Assembly (NCBI RefSeq): GCF_024498195.1 | Contig: NZ_CP101824.1 | Location: 2,356,001 to 2,420,000, forward strand | Source: Halovivax cerinus | Lineage (GTDB): Archaea; Halobacteriota; Halobacteria; Halobacteriales; Natrialbaceae | Length of the DNA stretch: 64,000 nucleotides | Direction of reading: 5' to 3' | Shown here: piece after piece, positions 25,224-34,550 of the stretch | Layout: every line of letters begins with the position of its first letter | Numbering within the stretch: the first letter of the stretch is position 1 | Position numbers and translations under genes: made by a program | The notes under the pieces: model-generated | What the model was told of the DNA's origin: nothing | What the model saw: the letters and a program-made list of their open reading frames with translations, nothing else | Database searches by the model: none

Positions 25224-26462
25224 GTGTCGACTATCACCTCCCGATTAGTCGGTGCACTCGGACTGCAGGGACACCTATCGGTGAACGATCGACACCTGCT
25301 CGGGTACACGACCGTCGCGCACGCGCTCAATCACGCGGTGATCCTCTCGATCCCGCTGTTCGTTCCGATCTGGCTCGGTGAATTCGGCGTCTCTCGGGGC
25401 GAGATCGGTCTCGCAGTCACGATCATGACCGCGCTGTTCGGCGTGACGGCGCTCCCTGCCGGCCTCCTGAGCGATCGATTCGGTTCCGACGTACTCATCT
25501 CGGGCTTTCTCGCGACGACTGGCATCGCGCTGTTACTGGTCCCCTTCATCGACGGTTTCGTCGGACTCACTGTCGTACTCGCCCTGGTCGGCGCCGCGGC
25601 CGGTCTCTATCACCCGCCAGCGCTGAGTTTCATCAGTCGCGAGGCCGACCAACCGACCAGGGGATTCGCCTACCACGGACTGGGCGCGAACCTGGGGATC
25701 GGGCTCGGTCCACTCGTCCTCACGCTCGGGCTCGCCGTCGCCGGTTGGCGAACGGTCCTCCCGTTTCTCGCCGTCCCGCTGCTCGGATTCGCCGTGCTGT
25801 TTGCGCTGCGTGGGCCCGACGACTATCCCGACGACCCGGCGTACAGTGCCGACGGTGACGTCCGGAGCCATCTTCGACCCTTCCTCGGGCTCACGTTCGG
25901 GCTGATCGTCGTGATGTACATCGCGGCCGGTCTCTACTACCGCGGTGTGTTGACTTTTCTGCCGGACTTCCTCGATACGGTCGCGTCGCTCCCGGTGGTC
26001 TCGGTCGGCTCGGTCTCGTTTGAACCGGGGCGCTGGGTGTACTCGGCGATATTGCTGGTCGGTTCGATCGGACAGATCGCCGGCGGAAACCTCGGCGAGC
26101 GCTACGGACCGGGTCGGGTCCTGCTCGGTATCTTCGTCGCGACGAGTGGCGCACTCGTCGGCATATCGGCTCTCGGCGGTGGGGCGGTACTGATCGCTGG
26201 ATTCCTGTTCGGTATCCTGCTGTTCACCCTTCCGCCGCTCCAGTCGGCAATCGTCTCGGAGTACGTCCCGGCGGCCAGTCAGGGATTCGGGTACGGACTG
26301 GTCTTCGCGATCAACTTCGGAATCGGATCGCTGGGAGCGACGCTCGCCGGAACCGTCATCGACGCGAGTTCGTTTACGCGATTCTTCCAGCTGTTCGCGC
26401 TCTTCCCGCTGCTCGCATTCGTCGCGGTATCCCTCCTGTACAGACGAGGGCTGGAGAGCTGA
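25224..26462 (+). CDS. Major facilitator superfamily transporter
   Basis: The protein has 412 residues and twelve predicted hydrophobic helices. The MFS signature between helices 2 and 3 is visible as GLLSDRFGSDVLI, with a related GGNLGERYGPGRVL in the second half. The start is a GTG at 25224; no ATG lies nearby in frame and the first helix begins soon after (HALNHAVILSIPLFVPIW). The gene is about 100 bp downstream of the TauE gene on the same strand and may be read with it. The substrate is not predictable from the sequence. Confidence 0.87.
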   Translation: MSTITSRLVGALGLQGHLSVNDRHLLGYTTVAHALNHAVILSIPLFVPIWLGEFGVSRGEIGLAVTIMTALFGVTALPAGLLSDRFGSDVLISGFLATTGIALLLVPFIDGFVGLTVVLALVGAAAGLYHPPALSFISREADQPTRGFAYHGLGANLGIGLGPLVLTLGLAVAGWRTVLPFLAVPLLGFAVLFALRGPDDYPDDPAYSADGDVRSHLRPFLGLTFGLIVVMYIAAGLYYRGVLTFLPDFLDTVASLPVVSVGSVSFEPGRWVYSAILLVGSIGQIAGGNLGERYGPGRVLLGIFVATSGALVGISALGGGAVLIAGFLFGILLFTLPPLQSAIVSEYVPAASQGFGYGLVFAINFGIGSLGATLAGTVIDASSFTRFFQLFALFPLLAFVAVSLLYRRGLES

Positions 26463-26500
26463 TCGACGGGGAGTGGTCGACCGGGAGACCGGTAGTCCGA

Positions 26501-27172
26501 TCAGTAGATGAGTTCGTCGTCGTTCTCGACCATGTATAGCGTGCGTGCGGCGATGTTGACTGCGTGGTCGCCGACACGTTCTAAGTCGCGAATCGTCAGC
26601 AGGAGTCGGGAGACGTCCTGGAGGAGGTCCTCGACCTCGTCGGAGTCGTCGAGCTCTCGCTCGATCAGATCCCTGACGACGATCTCGCTGGCGCGCTCGG
26701 CGAAGTGATCGACGTCGTCGTCGCGCACGGCGAGGTCGCGACAGGCTGCGACGTTTTCGGTGTCGTAGGCCTGGACGGCGTCGTCGACCATATCGAGCGT
26801 CTCGACGCCCATCTCCTGGATGTCGACGTCGGGAAAGAGATCTCGCGTCGCGTCGAGCGTGTACTCGCCCAGGTTGACCGCGAGGTCGGCGATGCGTTCC
26901 AGATCGGTGATGATCTTGAACGACGCAGCGATAAAGCGGAGGTCGCTCGCGACGGGTTGCTGGAGCGCCAGCAGGTCGATGCACTGCTGTTCGAGTTCGA
27001 GGTACATCTGGTTGACCTCGTAGTCGCCCTCGATCACTTCGCGAGCGAGGTCCTCGTCCTTCCGGTCCAGCGCGTCGAGCCCCATCCGGAGGCGTTCCAT
27101 CACGACCTCGCCCATGTAGCAGACGTCCTCGCGAAGTCCCTCGAGTTGTTCCTGATATGAATCTCTGGCCAT
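26501..27172 (-). CDS. phoU: Phosphate signalling protein PhoU
   Basis: The 223-residue protein has the two tandem three-helix PhoU domains. The metal-binding E/DxxxD motifs appear twice, as DLERIADLAVNLGEYT and DLERVGDHAVNIAARTLYMV. The family couples PstSCAB transport to phosphate signalling. It is the last gene of the minus-strand phosphate block, downstream of pstB. The two are separated by 580 bp holding a dead alcohol dehydrogenase gene and a large hairpin, so phoU may have its own promoter. The start at 27172 (MARDSYQEQLEGLREDV) fits the family N-terminus. Confidence 0.93.
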   Translation of the reverse strand: MARDSYQEQLEGLREDVCYMGEVVMERLRMGLDALDRKDEDLAREVIEGDYEVNQMYLELEQQCIDLLALQQPVASDLRFIAASFKIITDLERIADLAVNLGEYTLDATRDLFPDVDIQEMGVETLDMVDDAVQAYDTENVAACRDLAVRDDDVDHFAERASEIVVRDLIERELDDSDEVEDLLQDVSRLLLTIRDLERVGDHAVNIAARTLYMVENDDELIY

Positions 27173-27375
27173 GTTCGACGTTCCACGACCGACTGGCATG
27201 TAGCTTGCGCCTCGTAGTACGTTGCTGGCGATTTCGCCAAAGATGGACGGCCTGTCGAGTCCGCGTGTGCTCGGAAGTCGGTCGGGTTCGCGGCGCGTAT
27301 CGAGTCTCCCCGGTCGGACCGAGACGGCATGGGCGCAACGGACTATCGAGCGATAACCTATCCGTGGAGAGTGGC

Positions 27376-27498
27376 TCAAGGCTCGAGGAGGACCTTCGTC
27401 ACGCCCTCTTCGCGTTCGTCGAACCGCTCGTACATCTCCGACGCCTCGTCGATCGAGACGTCGTGTGCGTCGTTGTAGACGACTGCTTTCGTTGGCAT
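27376..27498 (-). pseudogene. Internally deleted zinc-dependent alcohol dehydrogenase (relic)
   Basis: A 40-codon frame reads MPTKAVVYNDAHDV followed directly by SIDEASEMYERFDEREEG and VTKVLLEP. The first part is the N-terminus and the second the extreme C-terminus of zinc-dependent dehydrogenases of the glutathione-independent formaldehyde dehydrogenase type. About 330 residues that should lie between them are gone, with the frame kept. It cannot be an enzyme. It sits between phoU and pstB, and no flanking repeat explaining the deletion was seen. Confidence 0.75.
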
Positions 27499-27675
27499 CG
27501 AATCACCACGACACCCGACACTTGGTCTGTGCCAAAAGGTTCTCCACGCAGGTGCAACGGGCTGGGAGTGAAATGGGGTGCGGTGCGGTGTGGAAGAACG
27601 CAGTCACCGTGAACGAACGGAGTGAGTGAGCGGGCCGACGACCCCACCGGAGGTGGGGGAGGAGTGCTTTTGATC

Positions 27676-27751
27676 AACCTTTTGCCGAGTGTCGACGCGC
27701 CGTGGAGCGCGATAGCGCTCCCGGCGCGACATGAACGCAGGGCAAAAGGTT
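27676..27751 (-). terminator. Large stem-loop directly after pstB
   Basis: AACCTTTTGCC (27676-27686) is repeated inverted as GGCAAAAGGTT (27741-27751). Inside are GCGCCG...CGGCGC and the tight hairpin GAGCGC-GATA-GCGCTC. The structure ends 1 bp from the pstB stop codon. It may stop or process the pst transcript before phoU. It is not a standard archaeal U-tract terminator, so the label is tentative. Confidence 0.5.
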
Positions 27752-27752
27752 G

Positions 27753-28622
27753 TTAGCCGAACTTCCCGGTGATGTAGTCCTCGACGCGCTGGTGGTCGGG
27801 GTTCTCGAAGATCTTGTTGGTGTCGTCGAACTCGACGAGTTCGCCGCCGGTGAGGAAGACGGCCGTCTTGTCGGAGATGCGGGCCGCCTGCTGCATGTTG
27901 TGGGTGACGATGACGACGGTGTAGTCCTCGGCGAGTTCCTCGATCAGGTCCTCGATTTTCGAGGTCGCGACGGGGTCCAGCGCCGACGCCGGCTCGTCCA
28001 TCAGGATGACTTCCGGGTCGGGGGCGATGGCGCGAGCGATGCAGAGGCGCTGTTGTTGCCCGCCGGAGAGTTCGAGGCCGCTCTCGTCGAGCTGGTGTTC
28101 GACCTCGTCCCAGAGTGCCGAGCGTTTGAGTGCGGTCTCGACCTTCTCGTCGACGTTCTCGTCGTCTCCCTGTACCTTGAGGCCGTAGGCGACGTTGTCG
28201 CGGATGGATTTGGGGAACGGGTTCGGTGACTGGAAGACCATGCCGATCTTTCGGCGCAGGGCGACGGGGTCGACGTCGTCGTCGTAGACGTTCTTGCCGT
28301 CGAACAGGAGGTCACCCTCGATGCGGGCGGTGTCGACGAGGTCGTTCATGCGGTTGATCGAGCGCAGGAACGTCGACTTCCCACAGCCCGACGGGCCGAT
28401 GACGGCGGTGACCTGCTTTTCGGGAATCTCGATATCGACGTCGGTGAGCGCCTGTTCGTCGCCGTAGTAGACGTCTAAGTTCCGCGCTTCGAGCAGGGTG
28501 CGGTCCATCATCGTTCGCTGATCAGGACCATCCCTGTCGTCGACGATGTCGGAATCGAGCGTGGTGTCTGGCTGGTCGGCGGCCGATTCGGTCTCCGAGT
28601 GGGACATCTGTGGTGGTGTCAT
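27753..28622 (-). CDS. pstB: Phosphate ABC transporter ATP-binding protein
   Basis: PstB (289 residues) is the ATPase of the high-affinity phosphate importer. Walker A is GPSGCGKST, the Q-loop is [11 protein letters not shown], the ABC signature is LSGGQQQR, Walker B is [13 protein letters not shown] and the switch His is in [10 protein letters not shown]. An acidic N-terminal extension of about 40 residues precedes the core ([20 protein letters not shown]). It starts 2 bp after the pstA stop and belongs to one operon with pstSCA. The start at 28622 is an ATG; a second ATG five codons later is possible. Confidence 0.96.
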   Translation of the reverse strand: MTPPQMSHSETESAADQPDTTLDSDIVDDRDGPDQRTMMDRTLLEARNLDVYYGDEQALTDVDIEIPEKQVTAVIGPSGCGKSTFLRSINRMNDLVDTARIEGDLLFDGKNVYDDDVDPVALRRKIGMVFQSPNPFPKSIRDNVAYGLKVQGDDENVDEKVETALKRSALWDEVEHQLDESGLELSGGQQQRLCIARAIAPDPEVILMDEPASALDPVATSKIEDLIEELAEDYTVVIVTHNMQQAARISDKTAVFLTGGELVEFDDTNKIFENPDHQRVEDYITGKFG

Positions 28623-28624
28623 GA

Positions 28625-29515
28625 TCAGGTGGATTGCTCAAAGCGGTTGCGGATGACGATGGCGATCGAGTTGATGGTGAGCAGGATGACGAGCAGCGTG
28701 ACGACGCCGGCGGCGACGACGCCGTACTGGAACGCCTGCTGTGGGTACGAGGCCCAGTTGTAGATCTGCAGCGGCATCGCGCTGGCCTTGCTCAGGAGGC
28801 CCGTCGGGACGCCGAAGACGGTCGTGGGCGCGGCGATCATGATGAGCGGTGCCGTCTCCCCGATCGCCCGACCGAGCGCGAGGATGGTGCCGGTCATGAT
28901 GCCCGGCATGGCTCGTGGTAAGACGACGTTGCGGATCGTCTGCCACTTCGTCGCGCCCATTCCGTAGGAGGCCTGTCGCTGCGAGTCGGGCACCGCGCGG
29001 ATCGCCTCCTGGGCGGAGATGATCACGATCGGCAGGATGAGCAGGCCGACGGTGAACGCGGCGGCGATCACCGACCCGTAGCCGATGTCCAGCAACCCGA
29101 CGAACAGGCCGAGCCCGAGCAGGCCGTAGACGACCGACGGGACCCCGGCGAGGTTGGCGATGTTGAGCTGGATGAACGTCGTCAGTGGGCCGTCGCTCGC
29201 GTACTCTTCGAGGTAGACCGCCGCGCCCACGCCGAGCGGGAAGGTGATCAGCGCGATGAGGAGCATGATGGCGATCGAGCCGACGATCGCCGGGAGGAAG
29301 CCGGCCTGGTCCGGGAACGGGTGCGGTGGACTCGTGAGGAAGCCCCAGTCGAGCCAGCCGACGGCGTCGACGGCGACGTTCGCGAGCAAAAGTGCCAGCG
29401 AGACGATTCCGACGAGCGTCGCGCCTAGTGCGAGCAGTCGGAAGGCGACGTCTTTGCGGCGACTGATCCGGCCGAACGTGGCGTCAGAGTGTGCGCCGGT
29501 CGATTCGGCCGCCAT
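28625..29515 (-). CDS. pstA: Phosphate ABC transporter permease PstA
   Basis: PstA (296 residues) is one of two membrane subunits of the phosphate importer. It has six hydrophobic helices, and the EAA-type coupling motif is seen as [22 protein letters not shown] followed by [26 protein letters not shown]. Its start codon overlaps the pstC stop by one base, so the genes are co-translated. Its length is normal for PstA. Confidence 0.95.
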   Translation of the reverse strand: MAAESTGAHSDATFGRISRRKDVAFRLLALGATLVGIVSLALLLANVAVDAVGWLDWGFLTSPPHPFPDQAGFLPAIVGSIAIMLLIALITFPLGVGAAVYLEEYASDGPLTTFIQLNIANLAGVPSVVYGLLGLGLFVGLLDIGYGSVIAAAFTVGLLILPIVIISAQEAIRAVPDSQRQASYGMGATKWQTIRNVVLPRAMPGIMTGTILALGRAIGETAPLIMIAAPTTVFGVPTGLLSKASAMPLQIYNWASYPQQAFQYGVVAAGVVTLLVILLTINSIAIVIRNRFEQST

Positions 29516-30438
29516 CAGTGGTACACCTCCCTGTAGCGCGAGGCGACGAACTCACTGATCAGGTTCATGGCGAACGTGATGACGAACAGCGTGAGGCCGA
29601 CCGCGAAGAGGCTCTGGTACTGCACGCCCTGGCTGACCATGTCGCCGGTCCCGATCTCGACCATCGCGGCCGTCATCGTCTGGACCGAATCCAGGAACAT
29701 CCCGGCCGGGTTCGTCAGATCGGCCATCTGCGGCGTCTGACCGGCCGCCATGGCGACGATCATGGTTTCCCCGATCGCCCGGGAGAGGGCGAGGATGAAC
29801 GAGGAGAAGATGCCCGACAGCGCGGCCGGGACGACGATCGTCGTGGAGACGGTGAACTTCGTCGCGCCGAGGCCGTAGCCGGCCTGACGGAGCGAGTCTG
29901 GCACGGCGCTCATCGCGTCCTCGCTGATCGAAGAGACCATCGGGATGATCATGATGCCGACCATGATCGACGCCGAGAGGGCGTTGAACGTCCCGATGGG
30001 GAGAAACCTGTCGAGAAACGGCGTGACGTAGACGAGTGCGAAGTAGCCGTAGACGACCGTCGGGACGCCGGCGAGCACTTCGAGAGCGGGTTTGAGGTAC
30101 GCGCGCCGACGCTCCGAGGCGTACTCGGAGAGGTAGATCGCAGTCAGCAGGCCGATCGGCAGTGCGACCGCCGCGGCGCCGATCGTGACCGTGAGGGTCC
30201 CGGAAATCAACGGCAGAACGCCGAAAGAGACCGGTTCGTGACTCGGTGCCCAGTTCGTTCCCGTGAGGAAGTCGACGATCGACACCGTCCCGAAGAAGTC
30301 GACGGCGTCGACAAGCAGCGTGAGGATAATTGCGACGGTCGTCGCGATCGAGAGGAGCGCACAGAGCAAGAAGAGGTAGCGAAACGTCGTGCCGCGGAGG
30401 GTTCGGATTCCGTCGTGGGAGAAGTCGGGCTGGCTCAT
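29515..30438 (-). CDS. pstC: Phosphate ABC transporter permease PstC
   Basis: PstC (307 residues) is the second membrane subunit. It has an N-terminal helix ([20 protein letters not shown]), a loop with [16 protein letters not shown], five further helices, and the coupling motif [19 protein letters not shown] followed by [20 protein letters not shown]. The start ATG overlaps the pstS stop by four bases (ATGA), which supports the annotated start and an operon pstS-pstC-pstA-pstB. Confidence 0.95.
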   Translation of the reverse strand: MSQPDFSHDGIRTLRGTTFRYLFLLCALLSIATTVAIILTLLVDAVDFFGTVSIVDFLTGTNWAPSHEPVSFGVLPLISGTLTVTIGAAAVALPIGLLTAIYLSEYASERRRAYLKPALEVLAGVPTVVYGYFALVYVTPFLDRFLPIGTFNALSASIMVGIMIIPMVSSISEDAMSAVPDSLRQAGYGLGATKFTVSTTIVVPAALSGIFSSFILALSRAIGETMIVAMAAGQTPQMADLTNPAGMFLDSVQTMTAAMVEIGTGDMVSQGVQYQSLFAVGLTLFVITFAMNLISEFVASRYREVYH

Positions 30439-31409
30439 GCGGTCACCTCGTCGATCGTCGCTTCGAGTTTGTCCTCGTTCTCCGCCCGTTTCTCCTCGTT
30501 CAGCGGCACGTACCCGATCTCGGCGATCAGGTCACTCGTCGTTTGCTCCATGTAGTAGCGAACGAAGTTCCGAACCGTCGGGTCGGCCAGCGACTCCTTG
30601 GCCACGTAGATGTACAGGTCACGCGTGAGTGGGGTGTACTCGCCGGTCTGTGCGGTATCGAGCGACGGTTCGACGCAGCCGTCGCCGTCGTCGACGGCGA
30701 CTGCCTTGACGGAGTCGGGGTTTTCGCTGTAGTACGAGAAGCCGAAGTAGCCCATCGCCGTCTCGGAGCCCTGGACCCCCTGGACGATCGTTCGATCCTG
30801 TTCAGTCGCGTAGTAATCGCCGCGATGGTTCGTCTCTTCACCGACGATCTCCTCTTTGAAGTAGTCGAACGTCCCCGAGGTGGTCGCAGCCCCGTAGAGT
30901 TCGAATTCTTCGTCGGGAAACGAGTCGTCGATGTCGCTCCAGCGATCGGCGCCGTCTGCACGCCAGATCTCCTGGAGCTGTTCGACGGTGAGACAATCGA
31001 CGAAATCTGCGTCCGGATTGACCACGACAGTGAGCGCGTCGGTGGCAACTGGAAACTCGATCGGTGTGACGTCGTTGTTCCCGCACTGTCCCTCTTCGGC
31101 GTCGGCAATCTCCCTGCTGGCGTTGTTGATATCGGTTCGGCCCGCACAGAAGAAGTTCCCGAACCCGCCCCCGGTCCCGGTCTTACTGAGCGAGATGTTG
31201 GTCGTCGGGTTCTCCCGCGTGTACGCGGAGGCGATCGCTTCGGTCACGGGGAAGACGGTACTGCTCCCCGCGACGTTGATCTGATTGCCTTCCGCGGCGA
31301 GAATCCCACTACACCCCGCCAGTGCACCAGAAACGGAGACGCCAGCCGCGGCGAGAAGTTCTCGCCGGCCGACTCCGGCCGGCCCGGCCGCAGGTGAGTC
31401 TCTCGACAT
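30435..31409 (-). CDS. pstS: Phosphate-binding lipoprotein PstS
   Basis: PstS (324 residues) captures phosphate outside the cell. The N-terminus has a twin-arginine-like [21 protein letters not shown] with a lipobox Cys, so it is probably a Tat-exported lipoprotein as usual in haloarchaea. The binding domain shows [34 protein letters not shown] and DINNASREI. The ATG at 31409 is preferred to a GTG one codon earlier. A TATA-like box lies 45-52 bp upstream. It is the first gene of the pst operon. Confidence 0.95.
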   Translation of the reverse strand: MSRDSPAAGPAGVGRRELLAAAGVSVSGALAGCSGILAAEGNQINVAGSSTVFPVTEAIASAYTRENPTTNISLSKTGTGGGFGNFFCAGRTDINNASREIADAEEGQCGNNDVTPIEFPVATDALTVVVNPDADFVDCLTVEQLQEIWRADGADRWSDIDDSFPDEEFELYGAATTSGTFDYFKEEIVGEETNHRGDYYATEQDRTIVQGVQGSETAMGYFGFSYYSENPDSVKAVAVDDGDGCVEPSLDTAQTGEYTPLTRDLYIYVAKESLADPTVRNFVRYYMEQTTSDLIAEIGYVPLNEEKRAENEDKLEATIDEVTA

Positions 31410-31453
31410 CACTGGGTAGGAACCACAGCGTAGGTAAGTAGACTTCTATGATG

Positions 31454-31461
31454 TCTATATA
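31454..31461 (-). promoter_or_regulatory. TATA-like box of the pst operon
   Basis: On the minus strand the sequence CTATATAG lies about 45-50 bp before the pstS start. It is the strongest TATA-like element in the 396-bp gap between pstS and the divergent AbrB-PhoU gene, which otherwise holds no gene. Confidence 0.5.
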
Positions 31462-31776
31462 GGGGTATGTAGTGTCACAGTAGATGGGCGGTGGCTGGCC
31501 GTGGCGGACGACTGATATCGTTCGATGCGGAGTTCGGTCGTCTCAGTTCTCATACCGCACATTCTGCGTCGAGTAGCGTCCGTATACTCGGATTCTGATT
31601 CTCGAAAGGGCAGGCGGAATCGCCCGATTCGACTGTGACGGTGGTCGGTGAGACTGATCGTGGATGTTCAGACTGAGGCCGGTGTTCGATCCAGTATCGA
31701 AATCGATTCCGCGAGTACCGACTCGTTTCTTGGCTCTTTCACCCTCTCTGGGATGGAATACATAGATCGTAGTGCA

Positions 31777-31784
31777 TTTATATT
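31777..31784 (+). promoter_or_regulatory. TATA-like box of the AbrB-PhoU regulator gene
   Basis: TTTATATT is centred about 26 bp before the ATG at 31806. This is the ideal spacing for a leaderless haloarchaeal transcript, and it supports the ATG at 31806 over the slightly longer open frame. Confidence 0.6.
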
Positions 31785-31805
31785 GGGGTGGGCCCATACT
31801 CACGT

Positions 31806-32801
31806 ATGGAGACCCGCAAGGTGCAGGTGACCGGCGGTTCTACGTATACCGTCTCGTTACCCAAGGAGTGGGCGACGGCGAACGGGGTCGAGGCCGGAAG
31901 CACCGTCGAATTCTACCCGGAGGACGGTGCACTCCTGTTGACGCCGCGGCGCGAGAGTGGACACCAGGAGGGGACGATGGACGTCACGGACATCACCGAC
32001 GAGCAGCTCACCCGCGCGGTCATGACGATGTACGTGAGCGGGTTCGATCTGATCCGACTGACCGCCGACCGCGTCACGACCGACCAGCGGCGGGCGATAC
32101 GGGACGCGACGCAGAACCTGGTCGGCGTCGAGGTACTCTCGGAGACGACGGACAGCGTCGTCATCCAGGACCTGCTCGACTCGGCCGAACTCTCGATCGT
32201 CAACGCCGTCTCCCGAATGCGCCTGATCGCGGAGTCGATGCTCGAGGACGCCGTCACCGCGATCGTCGAGAACGACGACGACATCGCCCACGACGTGATC
32301 CAGCGCGACGACGACGTCGATCGCCTCTTCCTCGTCGTTTCGCGGATCTTTCGAGCGACGCTGCGCTCTCCGACGGCCACCGAATCGCTCGGCGTCACGC
32401 GTGAGGATTGCTTCGACTATCACTCGAGTGCTCGCCAGCTCGAACGCGTCGCGGACCACGCGGTGAAGATGAGCAAACTCGCCGTAAAGCTCGACGACGT
32501 CCCCGACGACGTCGCTGACGGCCTTGTTGCCCTCTACGAGGACGCCGACGACGTCATCCGGACGTCGATGGACGCCCTCGACGCCGAGGACAGCGACCGG
32601 GCGACGAAACTCGGTCACTCGGCTCGCCAGGCCGTCCGCGAGATAGACGAACACACCCGGACGATCGACGATCGTCTGCGCGAACTCGATCCCGTGGAGG
32701 CGCAGTCGCTCGGTCTCATCGTCGACTCGCTCTCGCGGTGTGCCGACTACGGCGGCAACGTCGCCGAAACCGCGCTTCAGAAGGCCGCGCCGCGGCCGTA
32801 G
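31806..32801 (+). CDS. Phosphate uptake regulator, SpoVT/AbrB-PhoU fusion
   Basis: The protein has 331 residues. Residues 1-45 are a swapped-hairpin AbrB DNA-binding domain (METRKVQVTGGSTYTVSLPK, EWATANGVEAGSTVEFY). The rest is two PhoU-like helical repeats with ARQLERVADHAVKMSKLAV and SLSRCADYGGNVAETAL carrying metal-ligand patterns. It therefore combines DNA binding with the sensor fold of the Pst system. It is divergent from pstS, whose promoter it probably controls; this is inference from domain and position. A second, plain PhoU is encoded at the far end of the block. Confidence 0.9.
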   Translation: METRKVQVTGGSTYTVSLPKEWATANGVEAGSTVEFYPEDGALLLTPRRESGHQEGTMDVTDITDEQLTRAVMTMYVSGFDLIRLTADRVTTDQRRAIRDATQNLVGVEVLSETTDSVVIQDLLDSAELSIVNAVSRMRLIAESMLEDAVTAIVENDDDIAHDVIQRDDDVDRLFLVVSRIFRATLRSPTATESLGVTREDCFDYHSSARQLERVADHAVKMSKLAVKLDDVPDDVADGLVALYEDADDVIRTSMDALDAEDSDRATKLGHSARQAVREIDEHTRTIDDRLRELDPVEAQSLGLIVDSLSRCADYGGNVAETALQKAAPRP

Positions 32802-32864
32802 CTCGCTCACGAGCCGGGACGACGATCGACGCGTCTAAATCCTGTCAGTTCGTCGGCCCATCCG

Positions 32865-33401
32865 ATGACCGCCGAGTCGATTCGAGCCCGCCCGGCCGAA
32901 CCGCCCGATACCTGCCCGCTCCGCGACGTTTGCGTAGAGAGCTGGCGACGTGCCTACGCCGGGTTACTACCCGACGCGTACGTCGAGGCGAATCTGGAGA
33001 CGTTCTACACGGCCGATCGGCTCCGCCGGGAGATCGAGGCGCCGGGGGAGGCGGGCCGGTGGCTGGTCGCCGTCGAGTCCGGGGCCTCGTCGCCAGCTGG
33101 TCGCGTGTTCGGCGCCGGACGCGGAACACCGCCGATGGACGGTCGCTGCGAGGTATTCACGCTGTACGTCCATCCCGAGTACCAGGGTCGTAGAGCGGGG
33201 TCGACGCTCCTTTCGACGATCACGGCCGAGCAGCGAGCGGAGGGCGGTCGTGAACAGGTCGTCGAGGTCTTCGCGGGCCACGAACCGGCGATCGGCTTTT
33301 ACGAACACCACGGCTTCGACCGAATCGGCGAGCGACGCACTGACGTCGTCGCTGCGGTCGATCTTGACCACCGGACGATTCGCATGGCTCGCGAGATCTG
33401 A
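32865..33401 (+). CDS. GNAT-family N-acetyltransferase
   Basis: This 178-residue protein has the GNAT fold: an N-terminal strand and helix (VCVESWRRAYAGLLPDAYV), the central strand CEVFTLYVHPEYQGRRAGSTL, where the acetyl-CoA loop is Q-G-R-R-A-G, and a C-terminal AIGFYEHHGFDRIGERR typical of the family. The YAGLLPD segment is common in GNAT proteins of the RimI-like group. The acetyl acceptor is unknown. It starts 64 bp after the phosphate regulator. Confidence 0.88.
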   Translation: MTAESIRARPAEPPDTCPLRDVCVESWRRAYAGLLPDAYVEANLETFYTADRLRREIEAPGEAGRWLVAVESGASSPAGRVFGAGRGTPPMDGRCEVFTLYVHPEYQGRRAGSTLLSTITAEQRAEGGREQVVEVFAGHEPAIGFYEHHGFDRIGERRTDVVAAVDLDHRTIRMAREI

Positions 33402-33462
33402 GTGTCTCTCCGCAGCGACGTCACGAACTGTGTGGAAAATCCGCGGCCTGGATCCGTGCTGC

Positions 33463-33834
33463 CTAGTCGAGGAGAACCGCGTTGACCTGGCCGGTCTGGC
33501 CGGGTCGAGACGTCACACGCGCGGTCCCCTCGCTGGTCTCGATGACGGCTCCTTTCGTGATGATGTTCCGCCGGACGTAGTTCGGGTTGGCGTCGTTCTC
33601 GACGACGTTTTCGATCTCGGCGGCGACGGTCGCCTCACCGTCGTTGACCTGCGCGACGTTCGTCGCCAGCGCGCGCGTCTTCGTGTTCTCTCCGCGGACG
33701 TCGGTCGTCTGGAAACGGGGCTCCCCGACCTGTGTTTCGGTCGGCTCGCGCCCGAGTTCGTCCTTTCGCGGGTTCCGTGCGTGTTTGAGGCGTCCACCGG
33801 TACGCTTGCGCGTCGAGCGGCCCTGATCTTGCAT
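33463..33834 (-). CDS. rps8e: 30S ribosomal protein S8e
   Basis: This 123-residue protein is the archaeal/eukaryotic-type small-subunit protein S8e. It begins MQDQGRSTRKRTGGRLKHAR, the highly conserved basic start, and continues with KRKDELGRE-like PRKDELGREPTETQVG and the GNTKTRAL-like ENTKTRALATNVAQV. The C-terminal part (NYVRRNIITKGAVIETSEG) is also typical. It is a single gene on the minus strand, divergent from the DUF2240-type gene with a 192-bp gap. Confidence 0.97.
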   Translation of the reverse strand: MQDQGRSTRKRTGGRLKHARNPRKDELGREPTETQVGEPRFQTTDVRGENTKTRALATNVAQVNDGEATVAAEIENVVENDANPNYVRRNIITKGAVIETSEGTARVTSRPGQTGQVNAVLLD

Positions 33835-34026
33835 GGGCGGAGAAACTGCCGGCGCGTACTTATTAGCTCCGTTTCGCGCGCTCGTAGTCGGCGACCGACT
33901 CCACCGCGGCGACCGACTCCACCGCCGGCGTCTGCGGGAGCCGGTCCGTCCGCTCCGGCGATCGGTCCGACACCGTATCGGGGGGAACCGTCACGGTTAA
34001 CGGGGCCGTCGCGAAACGAGGGTTCG

Positions 34027-34482
34027 ATGAGCCTTCGGGTCGCCGCCGCCGCACCGTTCGTCCAGCGAGGCACGCAGTCGATGCGCCAGAACGAGTTCGT
34101 CGTGGCGCTGTCGATGGATCGCGACTGGTTCTCGCCCGACCAGGCGAAGCGCTTGGCCGACGTCGCCACCGAAGCCGGTATCGTCGAACGCGACGGGGAG
34201 ACGCTCGTTCTGACTGTCGATACGGCCGATATCGAGGTTCCGGAGGAGTTCGTCCCCGACGAAGACGTCCTCGCGGAGCGCTCGCCCTTCGAACGGATTC
34301 TAGACGCCGTCGTCGCGGGCGGTCGGCCCAAACACGAGGCCGTCGGGGCGATCAACGCCTGCCAGCAATCGCTCGGACTCACGATCGAGGCCGCGGCGCT
34401 CGTCTACGCCCGTCGGGAGGGCGTCGACATCGAGGACGTTCTCCCGGCGGTTCGTGAGGCCGTCAGGAATCCCGACTCGTGA
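34027..34482 (+). CDS. DUF2240-type conserved archaeal protein
   Basis: The protein has 151 residues and starts MSLRVAAAAPFVQRGTQSMR. It contains an N-terminal winged-helix-like segment (EFVVALSMDRDWFSPDQAKR, LADVATEAGIVERDGETLVL) and a helical C-terminal half (AVGAINACQQSLGLTIEAAA). This layout matches the archaeal family DUF2240, of unknown function. A GTG inside its stop codon (GTGA) could start the next gene, so the two may be co-expressed. Confidence 0.8.
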   Translation: MSLRVAAAAPFVQRGTQSMRQNEFVVALSMDRDWFSPDQAKRLADVATEAGIVERDGETLVLTVDTADIEVPEEFVPDEDVLAERSPFERILDAVVAGGRPKHEAVGAINACQQSLGLTIEAAALVYARREGVDIEDVLPAVREAVRNPDS

Positions 34483-34550
34483 GCGCGTCCGGCGGACTGG
34501 CGACCGTCGTCGATCGAAGCCGATTACCCGTCCGCCCGTCACGACTCCGT

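Noticed and set aside
25533-27338. 601-codon minus-strand frame across the MFS gene and phoU
   Set aside because: It reads across two real genes in another frame and is Arg/Ser/Thr-rich without any domain.
29491-30555. 354-codon plus-strand frame opposite pstA/pstC
   Set aside because: Antisense shadow of membrane protein genes, consisting mostly of Arg, Asp and His.
32950-34482. 510-codon fused plus-strand frame
   Set aside because: Only the last 151 codons (from 34027) are coding. The first part is an off-frame reading of the acetyltransferase and an antisense reading of S8e.
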